The notes beneath the pieces are model-generated. The model was not told where the DNA came from. It saw nothing but the letters and a program-made list of their open reading frames with translations, and did no database searches. From Ciona savignyi (Eukaryota; Chordata; Ascidiacea; Phlebobranchia; Cionidae): a stretch of 64,000 nt of DNA. The stretch is from contig CH003329.1 in the NCBI GenBank assembly GCA_000149265.1, positions 1 through 64,000 on the forward strand, given 5' to 3'. Every line of letters starts with the position of its first letter. The stretch's first letter is position 1. Shown piece by piece: positions 1-13,262 of this stretch. The position numbers and the translations under genes are program-made.

Positions 1-829
1 TATTTTAAAACGTGGTGTATTTAGAGTGGAAGTTGAATGCGCAAGTGGAGCGTTTAAGCAGGATTTCTAGAACACATAAACCCGATTTTACAAACGGTAC
101 TGGATTAACGCGTCTCTTACACAGATTGAATGTTTTGTTGAATAACCTATGCATGTATGTGCATCGCTAAAAGTGGATCGCTTGTAAAGGATGAAAGCTT
201 TTAGTATTATGAGTGCAAAAGTGGGGGAGCTTGATAGGATCGCTTATAAAGGTGGAATGTGGGGTTATAGTTCCCGTAGAGGGAAGATACAAGAAAATAA
301 GGATTTAGTGCAGTTTGCATTAGTGATGTCAGCAAAACAAAAAACATGACGTCACAAATGAAAATGTGACTACATAACACTAGAGGCGCAAGATAGCTGT
401 ACAAAATGACCTAAGATTCCCAAATCCTGACGAACTGAGATTGTTTCAAAAATCTACACTTGCTAAGCAATACTACAATTAACCGAATTGCTGATTATGT
501 TTTCAAAGAGAAAAATTGAGGTTAATTGCTTGAAGGAACAACTGGATTAATACGTAGTTCTACGTTTCATGACTATTAGCTTATTTGAGCGGGAGAGGAA
601 AGAAAAAATATAGTAGGAAAATGGCACAGTTTGAAAGGGATTTCCCCTAAATAGTGTTCTATCGGTCAGCGGGACGAGCCCCAACATCAAGCTCCACGAG
701 GCCTCTTCGGGCCGAGCGTGCGCCGGGGGCAGGCCGTTCCACAGACAGCATCATGTCACCTGGGAGGATGGCATGTAACATAGGATCTTGAAAAGGTGGT
801 AGATTCCAAGAGGTGATATGGTACCGTGT
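1..829. other. AT-rich flank downstream of the KLHL9/13 gene; no gene seen
   Basis: No open frame here looks like a conserved protein. The stretch is AT-rich and lies 3' of the minus-strand KLHL9/13 gene. It holds one perfect TGACGTCA palindrome (347-354) that could be a CREB/ATF site, but nothing ties it to a gene. I see no canonical AATAAA on the minus strand close to the KLHL stop. An ATTAAA variant lies near 971-976, just below the stop codon. Confidence 0.5.
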
Positions 830-1009
830 GTACCATTGGGAGCTATTGCAGTGTGTTGATTTCAATAAAGACATTGCTATTTGTTTAACCAATTAAATTC
901 ACTGGTTTAAGTTTAGACAATATCCGCTATATGCATTGCCAATGACAAAATTAACTGGTTTGTGGACAGGTTTTAATCCCACCCACTTTGGTTGACCGTC
1001 CAACTCATT
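830..1009 (-). repeat. Decayed SINE fragment (same family as 51081-51372)
   Basis: The order of motifs matches the better SINE copies in reverse orientation: a GAGCTATTGCAGTGTGTTG block, then a CACTGGTTTAAG block, then a short tail. It is truncated and diverged, and it abuts the 3' end of the KLHL9/13 coding sequence, so it may form part of that gene's 3'UTR. Confidence 0.5.
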
Positions 1010-1284
1010 TCATGTAAGAGTTAAGTAAAGTATTAACCACACCATACAACCAAACCCACCTCCAGCTTCATGGTCATGCTGCACCAGGTTCGATGAGCTG
1101 GGGGATGGACCAGTGTTCCCAGATGAATTTCTCAGGGTTGCAAAGTTGGGCAACACTGTGAGAGTGCAGGCACGGATGCCGCCCAGTGCAGCGGGCAAGG
1201 AGAAGGTTTTGGTCCACTTGTCCACCTCTGGATCATAGCACTGGACGTTGTCCACCATGCAACGGTTGTTCCACGAATAACCAC
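1010..1284 (-). CDS. KLHL13: KLHL9/13 last coding exon with divergent C-terminal tail
   Basis: The exon starts after TTTGCAG and completes the last Kelch blade ([19 protein letters not shown], then [13 protein letters not shown]). Beyond that point the vertebrate proteins end in a Ser/Pro-rich tail. Here about 40 residues follow, with a Ser-rich patch and a hydrophobic end ([11 protein letters not shown]). The tail could be real or could reflect an unseen last intron. The Kelch part is certain. Confidence 0.85.
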
Positions 1285-4200
1285 CTGCAAATCATTTTCT
1301 TGCTGTATATTTGGGGTTTGAAAATCAAAAATATTGATTTTTTTAGAAACTAATGTAACAGGCGGCGTTTCAAACCTACATTCCGGGTCATAGTGTACCT
1401 TTGTGCACCCACCACTATTAATGAAACTAATCATGTTCTACATTCCTGTTCCTAGTGTGTCACAATTAACCTATCAATACTAATGTACCATATTATGTCC
1501 TACATTCCTGGTCCCAGTATGTCACCATAGACGTTTCCCTACTAATATAATGTATTAAGGCCTACATTCTTGGTCCTAGTATGTCATCATGGACCCACTC
1601 CTACTAATGTAATATATCATGTCCTACAATGGACCTTCTCATATCATTATAACGAACAATTCTACTTTACACCAAACAATCAACATTGACCCACCAGTGA
1701 CGTATATCTTCCCCTGGTACACAGCCACCCCAACATCACTCTGTCCAGTGAGCATGGGAGCCACACAGCACCACTGGTCGGTGTCGGTGATGTAGTACTC
1801 ACATTCCAACACGTCGTCGTAATCCGTGGTGCCTGGGTGGAAGGTTCAATCATTGTCAAGTTGTCACTTAGTATTGTTGGATCAAAACCAGTTGCTGGTT
1901 TAGTTGGTAAGGTACACTTTAGTAATTGTTGCTAAAAATCCAGTGGATTAGGGATAACTGTGGGTAACATGCTGCAATTTGTCATACGAAGGCTGTAGGT
2001 TGGACAGTTATTGCTGCAATGACCTTGCAATAAATTGTTTTATGAAACACATGGTGTAATTATAAATGTACTTAAGTTAGTTTATAATGAATGCATAAAT
2101 AAAAGAATGTGAAAATATAAGGAATAAACCCATAGTTTTCAATATTCTGTAATCATTAGACCTGCATATGTTTTTTCTAATTAAATTAAACTTTCCTAAT
2201 TAAATTAGGTTTTCATTTCCCGACCCCTGGCTAGCCCCTAAATCCACATCCACATCCATATCTATATCAGGCTAGTGACAAGAACATGACTCACCTTTGA
2301 AATGGTTGCCACCGATAACATACAACCTCTCTTTCACAGTGGTCATGCAGTGCAGGCCACGGACTGTGGACATTGGACTTCTGTTCGGAAAGTATTGTTA
2401 GTGTGGCCACTTGGATAATTGGTGGTGCCTAGTGTGTTGGACTGTAAATTAAATGGTTGAGGGATCAAAACTAGTCGCTTGTCAATCAATAATGTCCATG
2501 GCGTGATTTATCCACAATTTGCCAGTGCATATCTAGTGTATATTAACTAAAATTTCTAAAAAGTTCTCAGTAAACTCATTAGTCTATTTTATTCCTATTA
2601 TTATAGAAAGTTAAAGCAGACTTATAAGTGATTTGAGTGTGGCTATGTGGGGGTTTCCCTAAAAATGGTTCATGATGGGTAAATCTTTTTTTGTTTGGAA
2701 AATGTGATTTCTGCTTAGATTATCGTGTGGCGGTGTGGGTTATAATTTAGGTTTAAAAATTTAAAATCTAATTGAATTATGAAACTCTGGTTAAATCCTA
2801 ATGAAACTGTTGAATCATATGTCCCATACCAGTAATAGCTAACAGCGCACCAGTATATGGCACCAACAGAGAACAGTAACTAGTATGCACTGAAACCTAG
2901 TTAACAGTACACATAGAGCTCATACTAACTTTTGTTCCCATTTATCGGATTCGGGGTTGTAACAGAGAAGTTTCTTCTGGAATGAGTCGTGTGTGATCCC
3001 ACCCGATATATACATTTGTCCGTTGTACACTGTGCCTGTGTAGGTGTGTGGTTAATAACACTGAAGTGTTCTTTATATCATTTTGATAGGAATACGTTAA
3101 GATATTTAGGTTTATATTTCTGCATGCACATGTTGGGGTTACAGGGATTCAACTCTACCCCTTCTTCCCAAATTACACCCCTGTCGGCTGTCGCACTTAA
3201 TTTAAATTTGACCTAAAGAATGTAATGATTTACACCAGCAATAAAATATTATAAGCATACCATCATGCAGATTTTATTAAAGTATTAATGTTTGAACCCA
3301 TAAGAGAACAACAACTGTATGTATATGACTAGATGGGAAAAATAGGGGGTGTATTATTAAATGGGTAAGCGTCAGATCACCTTGTGAACAATGTCGGGTT
3401 AATACAGCAATTATTTTGTATATAATTGGGACATTGCTACTGTTTTAGTTCAACCTATTAATTTACTAGACTAAGGCGATGAAGTGCCTTGAACAAGGAC
3501 ACAATTGAATAGTTATGAACGCTACCACCTCATTAATGCTAATAGTTAACAATATTTCTCTATTCAAAATTAATCTAATGGAGCAAGGGAGAGGTCATGT
3601 TTATCAATGTTTTTTGGGATTTTGGTTAAAAGCAACAAACAATGTTTTAAGATAAAAAAAATAGCTGATATCAATGGCAGCACGAACCAGCGTGTCCATA
3701 GTGAGGTTCTTGCATTTTTTCTACGAACATCCACTCGTTGTGTTGGGGGTTGTAGCACTCGACGGTTGACAACTCGCCGGCTGCATTCCTGCCACCAACA
3801 GCATACAACTTCCCCTCTATAGCACTGTGGGGATGTTATGTTTATGATGAGGATTAAGTTCTATCCGGTTATGATTAATGAAAAGTTTTACCTAATTTCA
3901 TAAGTTAGATTTTTTCAATTTGGTGTTAAAAATGAGAAATCTACTGTTCAATAGAAATTAATTCATTCATTACCAGATTTTGAATTTTTTTAAAGTGTAT
4001 TTATTCATAATTAAAAACGCATCAATTTACTGTTCATTCAATAGAAAAATAATTAGACATGAATATTCCTGAGTTTGAAAAACTTTATTCATTTTTAATT
4101 TGGGCAATCAACTCACTGCAGGTCTACATTTTTTCCTGCAAATTATAACAAGAACATTTAAATCTCTTTTAGGGCATCATGCAGTGAAAAAAATGCTTGT

Positions 4201-7200
4201 GAGGCAACATTATTTTGTGTGCAATGTTCTTGCATAAGTGTCTGCATTGTACTGCTAGAATGCTTTCTTGGCATTGAATTAATTCTTAACCATGCTGCAA
4301 ATAGACAGCTGCAGCCTTGCCCAACATAATGCCACTGTGGAACCCTTAATGTGAACTCAACTTTTACAGTTTGGACTTTCAACAATATAATTTAAACTGA
4401 AAACCAAATAAGCAAAAACATTCATATTTTACCATGTTGCACTTAAGAACTTCTGGCAAAACATTAAGACACCTATCTACCTAACCCATGGCAGTGACAC
4501 AAAATGTCCATATACAGATGTAAAAGAAATCTTTACATCTGTAGAAGGAAATCTACCAAATGCATTTCAACCAACCTGAGATGGAAGAATGTTCTCTTCT
4601 CGATGAGCGATCGAACTCGAATCCACTTATTGTAGCGAGGGTCGTATCGGAACACCGTGTCCACTGCTGTTTTGCCCTTTGTGTCGTAGTTACTCTGCCC
4701 TCCAACCACAAACAGAAAGTTCCCGATTACCGCGATGCCATGTTGATATCTAGAATGATTGAATATTTAAAGTTAGTTGTTATCACTTCCCTGTTACGTT
4801 GCACACTTTTTGTGGATGAGATTTTATTCTTGATTTTTGTAATCATTTTGTTACTGAAATAAATTAGAAACCTGTGATGGGCTCTTCACCATATCCATTC
4901 TTAAATTGAAATATTGTAAATAGATTTTTCATGCTAACTTGTTTGCTAATAGTACTGGGGTTAGTGGGGTACCTACTAAAATAACTTTAAGCAGTAATTT
5001 TGACAACCAACAAACAAGCAGTTGGAGAATATGACAAAAAATAATTCATGTATTACGTTAAGTGATGAAATTTCGTCCCGTTGTTAAAAAAAAGGAGTAA
5101 AAAGTATTTTTTTGTTAAAATCCCACATATAAAAGGTTCTGCTTCATTGGCCCTAACACATGTGTAGGGTGTTTTGCATCATTGCATACTTCTTAACAAA
5201 TTACTACCATGCCCACCTTGTAAACTAGATTTTGATTTAAAATTATTTAAAAAGAAGATTTAAACTAACAGAGTCAAACATAATAACCACACAATTCTAC
5301 CAACATGTATATTTTTATTGAGTCCTTCTCAAAATAACTATGCTACAGCTGCGATTGTTATTATGATACAATTAAATTCAATAGAGTACTAATAGGCATC
5401 TACTTAATAGCCAGTATTGACAAGCAAGCCAAAAATATTCTAATTCTAGTTAACCTTATTCCAACTAATTGCAGGGGAAGGGAGAAATGACATTTAAATT
5501 AGAATCAAGCAGGTGCAATTGATTAAATGTCGGGTTAAAACTAATCACGTGGAAGGCTAATTAGGGGACCTATATGATTTTAGTGAGGTTTAACAAGGGA
5601 TTGATGGCAGTTCAATAATTCTGGAGCTGCCAGCTGAAATGGCTATATTTGGGCTCTACTGCCACCTGTCATATTGTTCAGTAGATTACCTGCATGACAT
5701 TCTGTGCAAATGGAAAGCCAAAATAAATCTCATCTTAATGAGACATTTTTTTATTGGTTTCAGAAAATTTCATTTCCAATATATTAATTACCTTATTTTA
5801 CAGACTATAAGGAGAACTTTAAATATTTTTTTCCATATTAATTGTGCGCCTTATAAGCTTTACATATAAACAATTAAATCAAAATTTTTGACCGGTAAGC
5901 CTTTTGATCTGTGAAATACTGTAATGTTATTTTACTAGTTAATACTGAAAAGGGGTTGTTCCAGATTGCTTCTATTTGTTTCATATAACTGAAAACATCC
6001 TGTAAAGGTTTCACTTGGTTCCTACTTAACCATGGTAGTGTATAGTTGTTGTGAAAGGATGAGTGTTGAGTCAACTATCTATTATTGATGCCAGTTAACC
6101 ATATACTGGGACAGGTTTTAGTGTAACAAAACAGCAGTTCTTTAACCTTATGTATTCTTACCAAGAACAATATAGATAAAGCAAAAAATATAAAGCGATA
6201 TTCCATAATGTATGTATTTAAATCTTTCACATTGGCCAATATTTGCAATTTTAAGTCATTCTTATGTGCAATTTTTAATTGCAATTTTAAGTCATTCTTA
6301 TAGCTGACCAGTTATGTTGTGGGCGTGGCGTAATTTCAATGATGGTGAAATCACTTTTTTTTCTAAATTACACCGTAAGAGGTTCTTTCTTGTGGGCAAA
6401 TGGAAAAAAACGTTAAAAAAGTCAGAAGCGTAATTAATCAAATTTAATTTGGGAATTTTAGGGCTGATAACTTACTTCTCTTTGTGACAAGAATAAGAAC
6501 ATCAATTAATATTTATGCATATCAACAAGCACATTTTGCGTTTATGATGTATTTAAACACGTCACTGGCAAAAAGATAACAATATCAAGAAAAAAACGAC
6601 CAGTACCAACCTTGAGCTTTCCATCGGAGCTAGATTCACCCAACGCTTGGAACTCTCATCGTAAACTCGAAGATCTTTCGACACGTCGAGCTGGTGGCGC
6701 AATACACCGCCTGCATGAAAGGTTAGGAAAGTCAGGATAATAGAAGAATGATGGTAAAATGTGATGATTATCTACTGTCAGCTATACAGAGCTATCCGGT
6801 TGCTGAAGCTAATGCACAATGTTTATAATTTAGGTGGGTGCTTACATTTTTAATGGTAATTTAAAGCTATCTATGTAACCGGGTGAACTTGTCTAACCAA
6901 GATCATCATTTCTAATAAACTAATTTGGCCAGACAAATTGTTGTCCAAAAACACGGATTTCTGAATAAACATTAAACAAAAAAAAATTGACATAAGGTTT
7001 CAGGATATAATATTCAATGGCTATTCCTTGTAGCTGTGAGTGGAACAATGAATTATGTTATAACATGTAACATTACCCCGTTACCAATGTCAGGTTATCA
7101 CAGCTATTACAGTGTACTAAATATGATATGATGGAGACATTGCCATAGTGCTTGTTTAACACATTAATTCATCTGGGTTCAGGGTACGTCCACCAAGTGC

Positions 7201-10200
7201 CTTGCTAAAAGACACAATCTACTTGGTATCAACAGCTGTTTTCGAACAAGACAACCATTTGGCTTGGGTCTTCTCCATCAGGTGGTTTTGAACCCATAAC
7301 CAACCATTTGGCTAATTATCTGATGTGTTACTAATGGACTAAGCAACTAAACTAGTGAAATTTTACTGTACCTAGTGTGATAAGATGGGTAGAGTCACTT
7401 CGGATTCTTGTGCGCGGGGTTTGAAGAATTGGTTGCATGTATGGGACCATTTGGTAGTTGGATGCCTCGAGTAATAAGCTCATACATGCGTTGTCGGTAC
7501 GCATGAAGTCAACGGTCTGGAATTAGAAGATTGTCAAGATTTGTTGCTATGTATAATGGGGTGTAAAAGGCCATGTTTATTAGTTAACAGTTAAAAAGTC
7601 AATCGAATAGCTGTCAGTTAAGCACAAAAATTAAAGAACTGGTAAACTTATATGTGTACCACAACTGCAAGCAGTAAATGTATGGGTACGAAAATCACAA
7701 AGACTCTTTCACTCTATAATTACGTGTTACTTTTAAACGCAAGATAATGTATAATTAAAAGATTAAGATCTGTTAGGATTTCTGATAATCAGTGTATTAA
7801 AACCTGAAGCACGAGCATAGTGTGTGATATTACTGTTACCTACACCACAAAGGTGAGATTTTTGGTAAAATTCCTACAAAAGTAAACAGACATTTTTAAT
7901 CATCTCCGTTAAAAGTCTGTTGCGATTTTTAGCATATTTTTAACTTTTTTAAGAAAACTGCAACAGTTACATAGCTGAACAGTCTGCAAAATGCACACTT
8001 AAAATTAAATTACAATGGCTTTATAGTTTTTATTTAGTAAACATGTTTGTCATATACAAGAAAAAGCTAATAAAAACAATGTAAATATTAATCGCCGAAA
8101 TTTTTGATCCAAAAATCACCATCATACAATCAGTTTAATGTACACATGTTGACTTAACAAGCAAAATTTTGTTTTCTTATGTTGTTTATGTTATACAATA
8201 AACCTCATTTTCTGGCTAAAAGTAAAGACTGTATCTTGGTAATGGGAATGTTTATTTGTATGGCAGGACGATTCAAGTAATGGCAGTCAAGCGAAAAAGC
8301 ACTCCCCTTTTTAGAGAGAGTACTGTGTAGTCTTGACAATTTCTAGATGACAGGCAATCGATAACAAATCTAAATAATGAAAGGTAACATATACTGCAAC
8401 TAAACAAAAATAAATTATTTCCACAACATCAAATTTTTTTAATTGTTAAGGGTGGTTAGCTAAACTAGACCTACAACATTACAATGATACTATTGATATA
8501 ACTGAGACACAATTGTCCAACAATTGTGAGAAGAGAGATTATGAGTAAACCACTTTGATTTAAATATAATACTGATAATGCAAGCTGTGGTGGCATATTT
8601 GTCTTAACATGAATGAATTTGACTTGTAGTTCCAATTTGTGTTTTTCAATAATAAAACAACATTTGCATGTACTATATTTATATATGGACTGACACTATT
8701 TCAACAAAATTTAAAAACTGTAAACATTTTATACAAAACTAACACTTGGTCAGTAATATAACCTGGTAATAGGCAGTTTTGAAATAATAACCATATTTTA
8801 TTATACTTAATAAAACATGTGTAAATTTGCCATTTAAAATGTGTTTTCTTAAATCATCAGGTGTATATACATTATTCAAGCACTAACTAGTAACCAATTT
8901 CCATAAATGTTGTAAAATCTGTTCAATTTATATGTATAGGACGACGATAAGTGCAATTTTAGGTTTATAAGAACATTCTTGTGAAAACAAAATGTTTTTA
9001 CATGGTTTAATGGTTGTACAGTTGTATGAGAAACAGGGTAGGATTGATTCTAAACGTCAGGTGTTAGTTATGTAGTAATTACAACATGGAATACTGTAAA
9101 ACTAAAACACAAACCACTTACACATGGTAGGAATTACAAAATGGAATTCTGGCAACTTAAAACATAAACCAGCACAAAGAATAAAAGGAACACGAATTAA
9201 GGAGAATCTGGGTTCTAATTGTATTTCCATTCTGTCCTGAATTAGAGATTTCCATTTCAGAATTTGATTCAAATAGGAAATTATTTAAAATTAGTTGTTG
9301 TCGGGGCAAAATTAATTTTCATTCCACATGTATTATTTAGAGGCACAACTGAAGATAGAATTCTATTAACTTAGCTGTTTAAATTGAGTATGAATATAAA
9401 TTAAAGTTCTTAAACTGAAACAACTCATATATGTAGTACCGTATTATTAAATTTTACACTATGAAATATCATAATAGAGAGTAAATCAAATAAACACATG
9501 TCAATACTTTCGCTATAATAGAGTAAATCAAATAAACACATGTTAATACTTTGATGCTTAATTTCAATTTATTATGATTGAGCCAATTGTAATCAATAAT
9601 CACACAGCACACAGCTGTAATCCCAACATCTTGGTTTGCTCTCCACACAAAGCAACTACCTCACAAACAAGATTTAACCAATTATTACAGAAAATCATGC
9701 ATCACATAATCACCGAAACAAGAAAATATTGGAAAATCGGTGAACAAAAAGTGCATAGTATTTTAAACGCCTTTTTATTTAAACATAAACCTCTTAATTT
9801 TTATCTTTAACCCAGTTAAAAATATAAGGAATTTTAAACCTATTTTAATTTAAATTTAAACCTCTTAATTTTAAACTTTACCCAGTTAACAATGCAAGGA
9901 ATTTCGAACCCCTTTTATTTTTAACTTAAACCTCCTTAAAAATGGGCGGAACCAACCTGAACATAAGTGATCAAGTCGGTTGGATTGACAAGTGGAAATC
10001 TGATGTTTTCCATGAGCGCTGACGCATGTTGCATCCGGTTTTCCGGGTCACCCTCTATCCACCGTTTCGCTGCGTTGAACAATTGGAGTTCACTGCATCC
10101 CTGTTGTTCAACGAGGTTAAAATTAGAAAATGTGACTCACAGCACTTGACTTGATGATTGGAACCACACTTACGCAAGGTGATGTAATTTAAGCTACAAC

Positions 10201-11642
10201 CAAAATAGGAAACTACCCCGCATCATACGATGAAGTTATAGAGAATCAAATGAAAATAGAATTAAGCATCATAATGACAAGTTTTAATATGCAGACTACT
10301 ACATGGTCTTTAGTTCAGACTATTTTACAACTACATGCATTACAGAAAATTACACCACATCATTTGGATATGATGTAGTTTTATATAAACGATTTAAAAT
10401 AGAAACAAGCATAATATTAAGTTTTAATATGAAAAGAACTACTTGGCCTTTTTTTTAGAGTATCTTACAATTCCAATCATCATGCTTTGATGTTATCATT
10501 GTGATGTACAAATGCGTCAAAAATGACAGAACGCTAGTTAAAAATACCTATGATCATTAGTCATTACTAATTAGTAGGGCGCTAAGGGCTGAATCATTAG
10601 TACAGATTGTGATTTTGATTGGGAGATAATCCGTTATGGAGTACGGTACTAAAGGTGAAGTAACGATACCCCGAGTCAAACAATGTATGAACCTTTTGGC
10701 AATGTTTAAGGCCTAAAAATGTCTCTGGGGTAAAGTAACATTTTTGCGGTTTGAATTGTTTAAAACTTGACAAAACACACTGCAATAGCTAACTGTCAAA
10801 ACACACAGCTATATGAACATTTTGCCTGTAAACTAAGTGTCGATTTGTCATAAAATTTGGTATTACATTATTTCATTTAAAAATATTTTACCTTTAGAGT
10901 GTTGCTTGACAATAGAAATGTCAGTCGATCGAAAGGGACCTTGTTAAAATCACTGACGAGATTAAAGTTCTGTAGCATGTACACATTGACGTGGTGGTCA
11001 ACAGACTCCATGTTGTAAGCATTCGCTATTTGGCCAATGTCCACACAGTTCTCTAAGGTGACTTCGGAAATCAAAAACTCCTGAAATAAATTTCAGGTAA
11101 AAATTATAATAATAGATTATTAGGTTATTAAAGAATTAGTAGAAAGAATTGTTATTGTGCTTTTACCCAGAAAATAATTTTTCAATAGTAGGCCTATTCG
11201 ATATTATTAGAACATAAGTACGCCGATACACATCTTTTGCTTTTATTGCTAGCATTTATACTGTTAGGTAAATGTGAGTTTAGTCAAGTGCAGTACAAGT
11301 GGTACACAGTGTAAATTTGCACTTAATACCACATTGAGGAAACTGTGAACAGCTGTGCATACATGTATTACAAGGTACACACAGTGGCTTTTCTAGTCAA
11401 ACTGGTATCTTTACATAGAACCAGAGAGTATTGCTGCAAACCTAGTCTTTGAATGTTTGATACTCATCATTATCTATAAATATACATACTGGAAGGTTTG
11501 TATATTATTTTACGGGTATTTTATGGTGGTATACCATGTGCTGTGTCACATATTTATATATTTATCATGTGGTGGTTTAGGATAAATGCATGTAAACATT
11601 TTAGTCACATCCACCGTATTTTACAGACTAAAAGGCGCACTT

Positions 11643-11683
<41 letters not shown>

Positions 11684-13262
11684 CACTTTATATATATTGC
11701 ACGCACTTTAAAAAAAACGAAATAAACTAATTGCACAGTCTTATAAAACAAAGTAGTTTTAAAATATTTTTTATTATTGAGAAATAGAACAGACCTATGA
11801 TGAGTGAGTTAAACATTTTTTTGGAGAACACGATTTGTGATAAACCACATAATTTACAAAATAAATTGGTATTACCCACATAATGTAGCACACAAATGTT
11901 TCGACTGATTAAGAGGTTTAACGGCTATAGTTTTCATTAGAATCAAAAATATCTACCTTTGTCAAACATCCCAAAGGACGGTATAATTGTTAATGCATGC
12001 ATAACAAGTGGATGCCGCCGAAAAGTCAATATACAAAGATATATATATACCTTACATGGTATGGTGCCTTGCATATCTAAGTGAAAATTGGTGTATAGGT
12101 GAACAGGTCAACTAGGTTTCAATGCATAATTCACTTCTAACTCACAAGTGTTGTAAACAGTGCACGCCACTAAATCGTTATTTGTCAAACTCTTAAAAAT
12201 ATTATTTATGGATCAATATATTTTTCAACTGAATCAACTTAACTTAGTTTTTAAAAAGTTACCCCCGGTATAGTGTCCATTCAATTCTTACTCTAAGTAC
12301 ACTGACCTTCTGGTGCTAAATATAGACCAATATTCTTATTATCTTGCGCTTTTTAATTAAACTAGGGTAACAAAACAGTAAAGCTACCATACCATAAAAT
12401 CCACTGAATAAAACAATAATTGGCACGAAGAACCAACTCACTTACGCATGAAGTAAAGCTGCAAACTATACTCCTAATTTGCAATTTGTACTCCAGAAAC
12501 TTAAATCTAATATTTTAAACTGGAAACTAATCCTTATATTTTAACAAGATAATAATCTTTTGCATCCCTGACTTTGGTTTTACCATTCTGCATTAAGCTG
12601 ATTTTATCCTGCTTCTGTATAAATTTTAAAAGTGTTGTTTTAAAAGTAGTAACTAAAACAATGTGTCTACTCTGGTTACTTAAATCCACAGCAAAAAAAA
12701 TTTAGCAACACAAAAGAGCTACTCACATTGCAAAATTCCATAACAGCATTGACTTGTAAGTGAGAGGCAGCAGCAAGGACATCGTTTATATTTTCCAGAG
12801 AAAGAAAAATTTCGCCGGAATAGACGAAACGGAGAACTTTCTCCAGGCCAGTGGAAGTCACCCCGTGCAGTTCGATGTCTTCACTGAATGTCTCTTTCAT
12901 TTCAGAGGTGAACATGGCTGTTGAACATTATGGGTTGGAGGGTTATTAGTGATGTAATTTAAATCAGTATAATCTATAGCTGCAAAAAAATCGGTGTGTC
13001 ATATGTTAATCAAATTCGCTTTCTTACAAAACTTGATATTTGAAATATTGGCCTAAAAACCTGTTTCTTTATAAACCTTATTCCTACCTCGGAAGTAATC
13101 CGAAGCCGAGGCCAAAAGGCCCCGATGAGCTTTGAACGCCTTTCCCTCTGCCAAAAGCACGACATCGCAAAGAGACCCGTGAGCGCGAAGCTGGAAAAAC
13201 CCATCCAAAATCAGTTTGCTGTATGATTGAGACAAGTACACTTTGCCATTGCTTGATTCCAT
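1010..13262 (-). CDS. KLHL13: Kelch-like protein of the KLHL9/KLHL13 type, complete, 12 coding exons
   Basis: This is a substrate adaptor for CUL3 ubiquitin ligases. Vertebrate KLHL9/KLHL13 with CUL3 ubiquitinate Aurora B during mitosis (family knowledge). Exons in coding order: 13088-13262, 12727-12917, 10892-11080, 9957-10100, 7372-7516, 6611-6710, 4576-4749, 3688-3824, 2930-3035, 2295-2380, 1695-1832, 1010-1284. All junctions are GT-AG and phase-compatible, and they total 1860 nt or 619 aa, near the roughly 617 aa of human KLHL9. BTB is about residues 20-122, BACK 123-240, six Kelch blades 290-600. Recognisable strings include [43 protein letters not shown] and [10 protein letters not shown]. 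The start used is the first in-frame ATG. The N-terminus is shorter than in vertebrates and the last ~35 residues are unlike theirs. KLHL9 and KLHL13 cannot be told apart here; this is probably the pro-orthologue. Confidence 0.95.
1375..1640. repeat. Minisatellite, about 60-bp unit, roughly 4 copies
   Basis: Blocks of the form CCTACATTCCTGGTCC-TAGTRTGTCA-CTACTAATGTA recur about every 60 bases in the last KLHL9/13 intron. They contain point differences and small indels. The reverse complement of the same unit occurs at 60335-60480 inside PCCA. Confidence 0.7.
1840..2530 (+). repeat. Two SINE-head remnants in a KLHL9/13 intron (region includes exon 2295-2380)
   Basis: At about 1860-1915 and 2415-2480 there are tRNA-like box B segments (GGATCAAAACCAGTTGCTGG and GGGATCAAAACTAGTCGCTTG). 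They resemble the head of the full SINE copies at 53293 and 60983. The bodies are short and decayed. The KLHL exon at 2295-2380 lies between the two. Confidence 0.4.
3365..3530 (-). repeat. Decayed SINE fragment in a KLHL9/13 intron
   Basis: Reverse-oriented, diverged copy of the window's SINE family. It shows CGTCAGATCACCTTGTG, then ATGTCGGGTTA, then GAAGTGCCTTGAACAAGGACAC, in the same order as the intact copies. Confidence 0.55.
5790..5870. repeat. Fragment of a dispersed palindromic repeat (TTTTACAGACTATAAGG type)
   Basis: TATTTTACAGACTATAAGG followed by CTTTAAAT and later GCGCCTTATAAG resembles 11610-11710, where TATTTTACAGACTAAAAGG is followed by CGCACTTTAAAT. The two sites look like copies of one short inverted-repeat element in KLHL9/13 introns. 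Confidence 0.4.
7075..7310 (-). repeat. Decayed SINE in a KLHL9/13 intron
   Basis: It matches the family order in reverse: TACCAATGTCAGGTTATC, CAGCTATTACAGTGT, TCATCTGGGTTCAGGGTA, GTGCCTTGCTAAAAGACAC, then a degenerate tRNA-like head. Confidence 0.55.
7517..9956. other. Largest KLHL9/13 intron; AT-rich, no exon seen
   Basis: A 2.4-kb intron between the exons ending QTVDFMRT and ITYVQ. I found no conserved coding segment in it. It carries a near-perfect duplication at 9478-9552 (units beginning AGAGTAAATCAAATAAACAC) and the local repeat at 9768-9945. Confidence 0.7.
9768..9945. repeat. Short tandem repeat, about 68-bp unit, 2.5 copies
   Basis: The pattern TTAAACCTCTTAATTTT then ACCCAGTTAA then AAGGAATTT-AACC recurs at about 68-base spacing immediately 5' of the acceptor-proximal part of the exon at 9957-10100. 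It is AT-rich and has diverged between copies. Confidence 0.6.
11610..11710. repeat. (TA)n microsatellite inside a dispersed palindromic repeat
   Basis: A pure TA run of about 34 bases (11648-11681) sits within a TATTTTACAGACTAAAAGGCG element. It lies in the KLHL9/13 intron between the exons at 10892 and 12727. Confidence 0.8.
12727..13262 (-). CDS. KLHL13: KLHL9/13 exons 1-2: BTB domain
   Basis: Exon 1 (13088-13262) encodes residues 1-58, with the [13 protein letters not shown] and [12 protein letters not shown] segments that define the BTB fold. It ends in phase 1 at CGAG|GTAGGA. Exon 2 (12727-12917) begins after TTCAACAG and continues [11 protein letters not shown] to MEFCN, ending at AAT|GTGAGT. 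BTB mediates dimerisation and CUL3 binding. The frame stays open upstream of the ATG as far as I followed it, to about 13319 (including a GTG at 13295), but has no upstream ATG there. A strong acceptor-like tract (TTTTAGTTTTACAG) ends near 13343 and could mark a 5'UTR exon or a trans-splice site. Confidence 0.92.
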
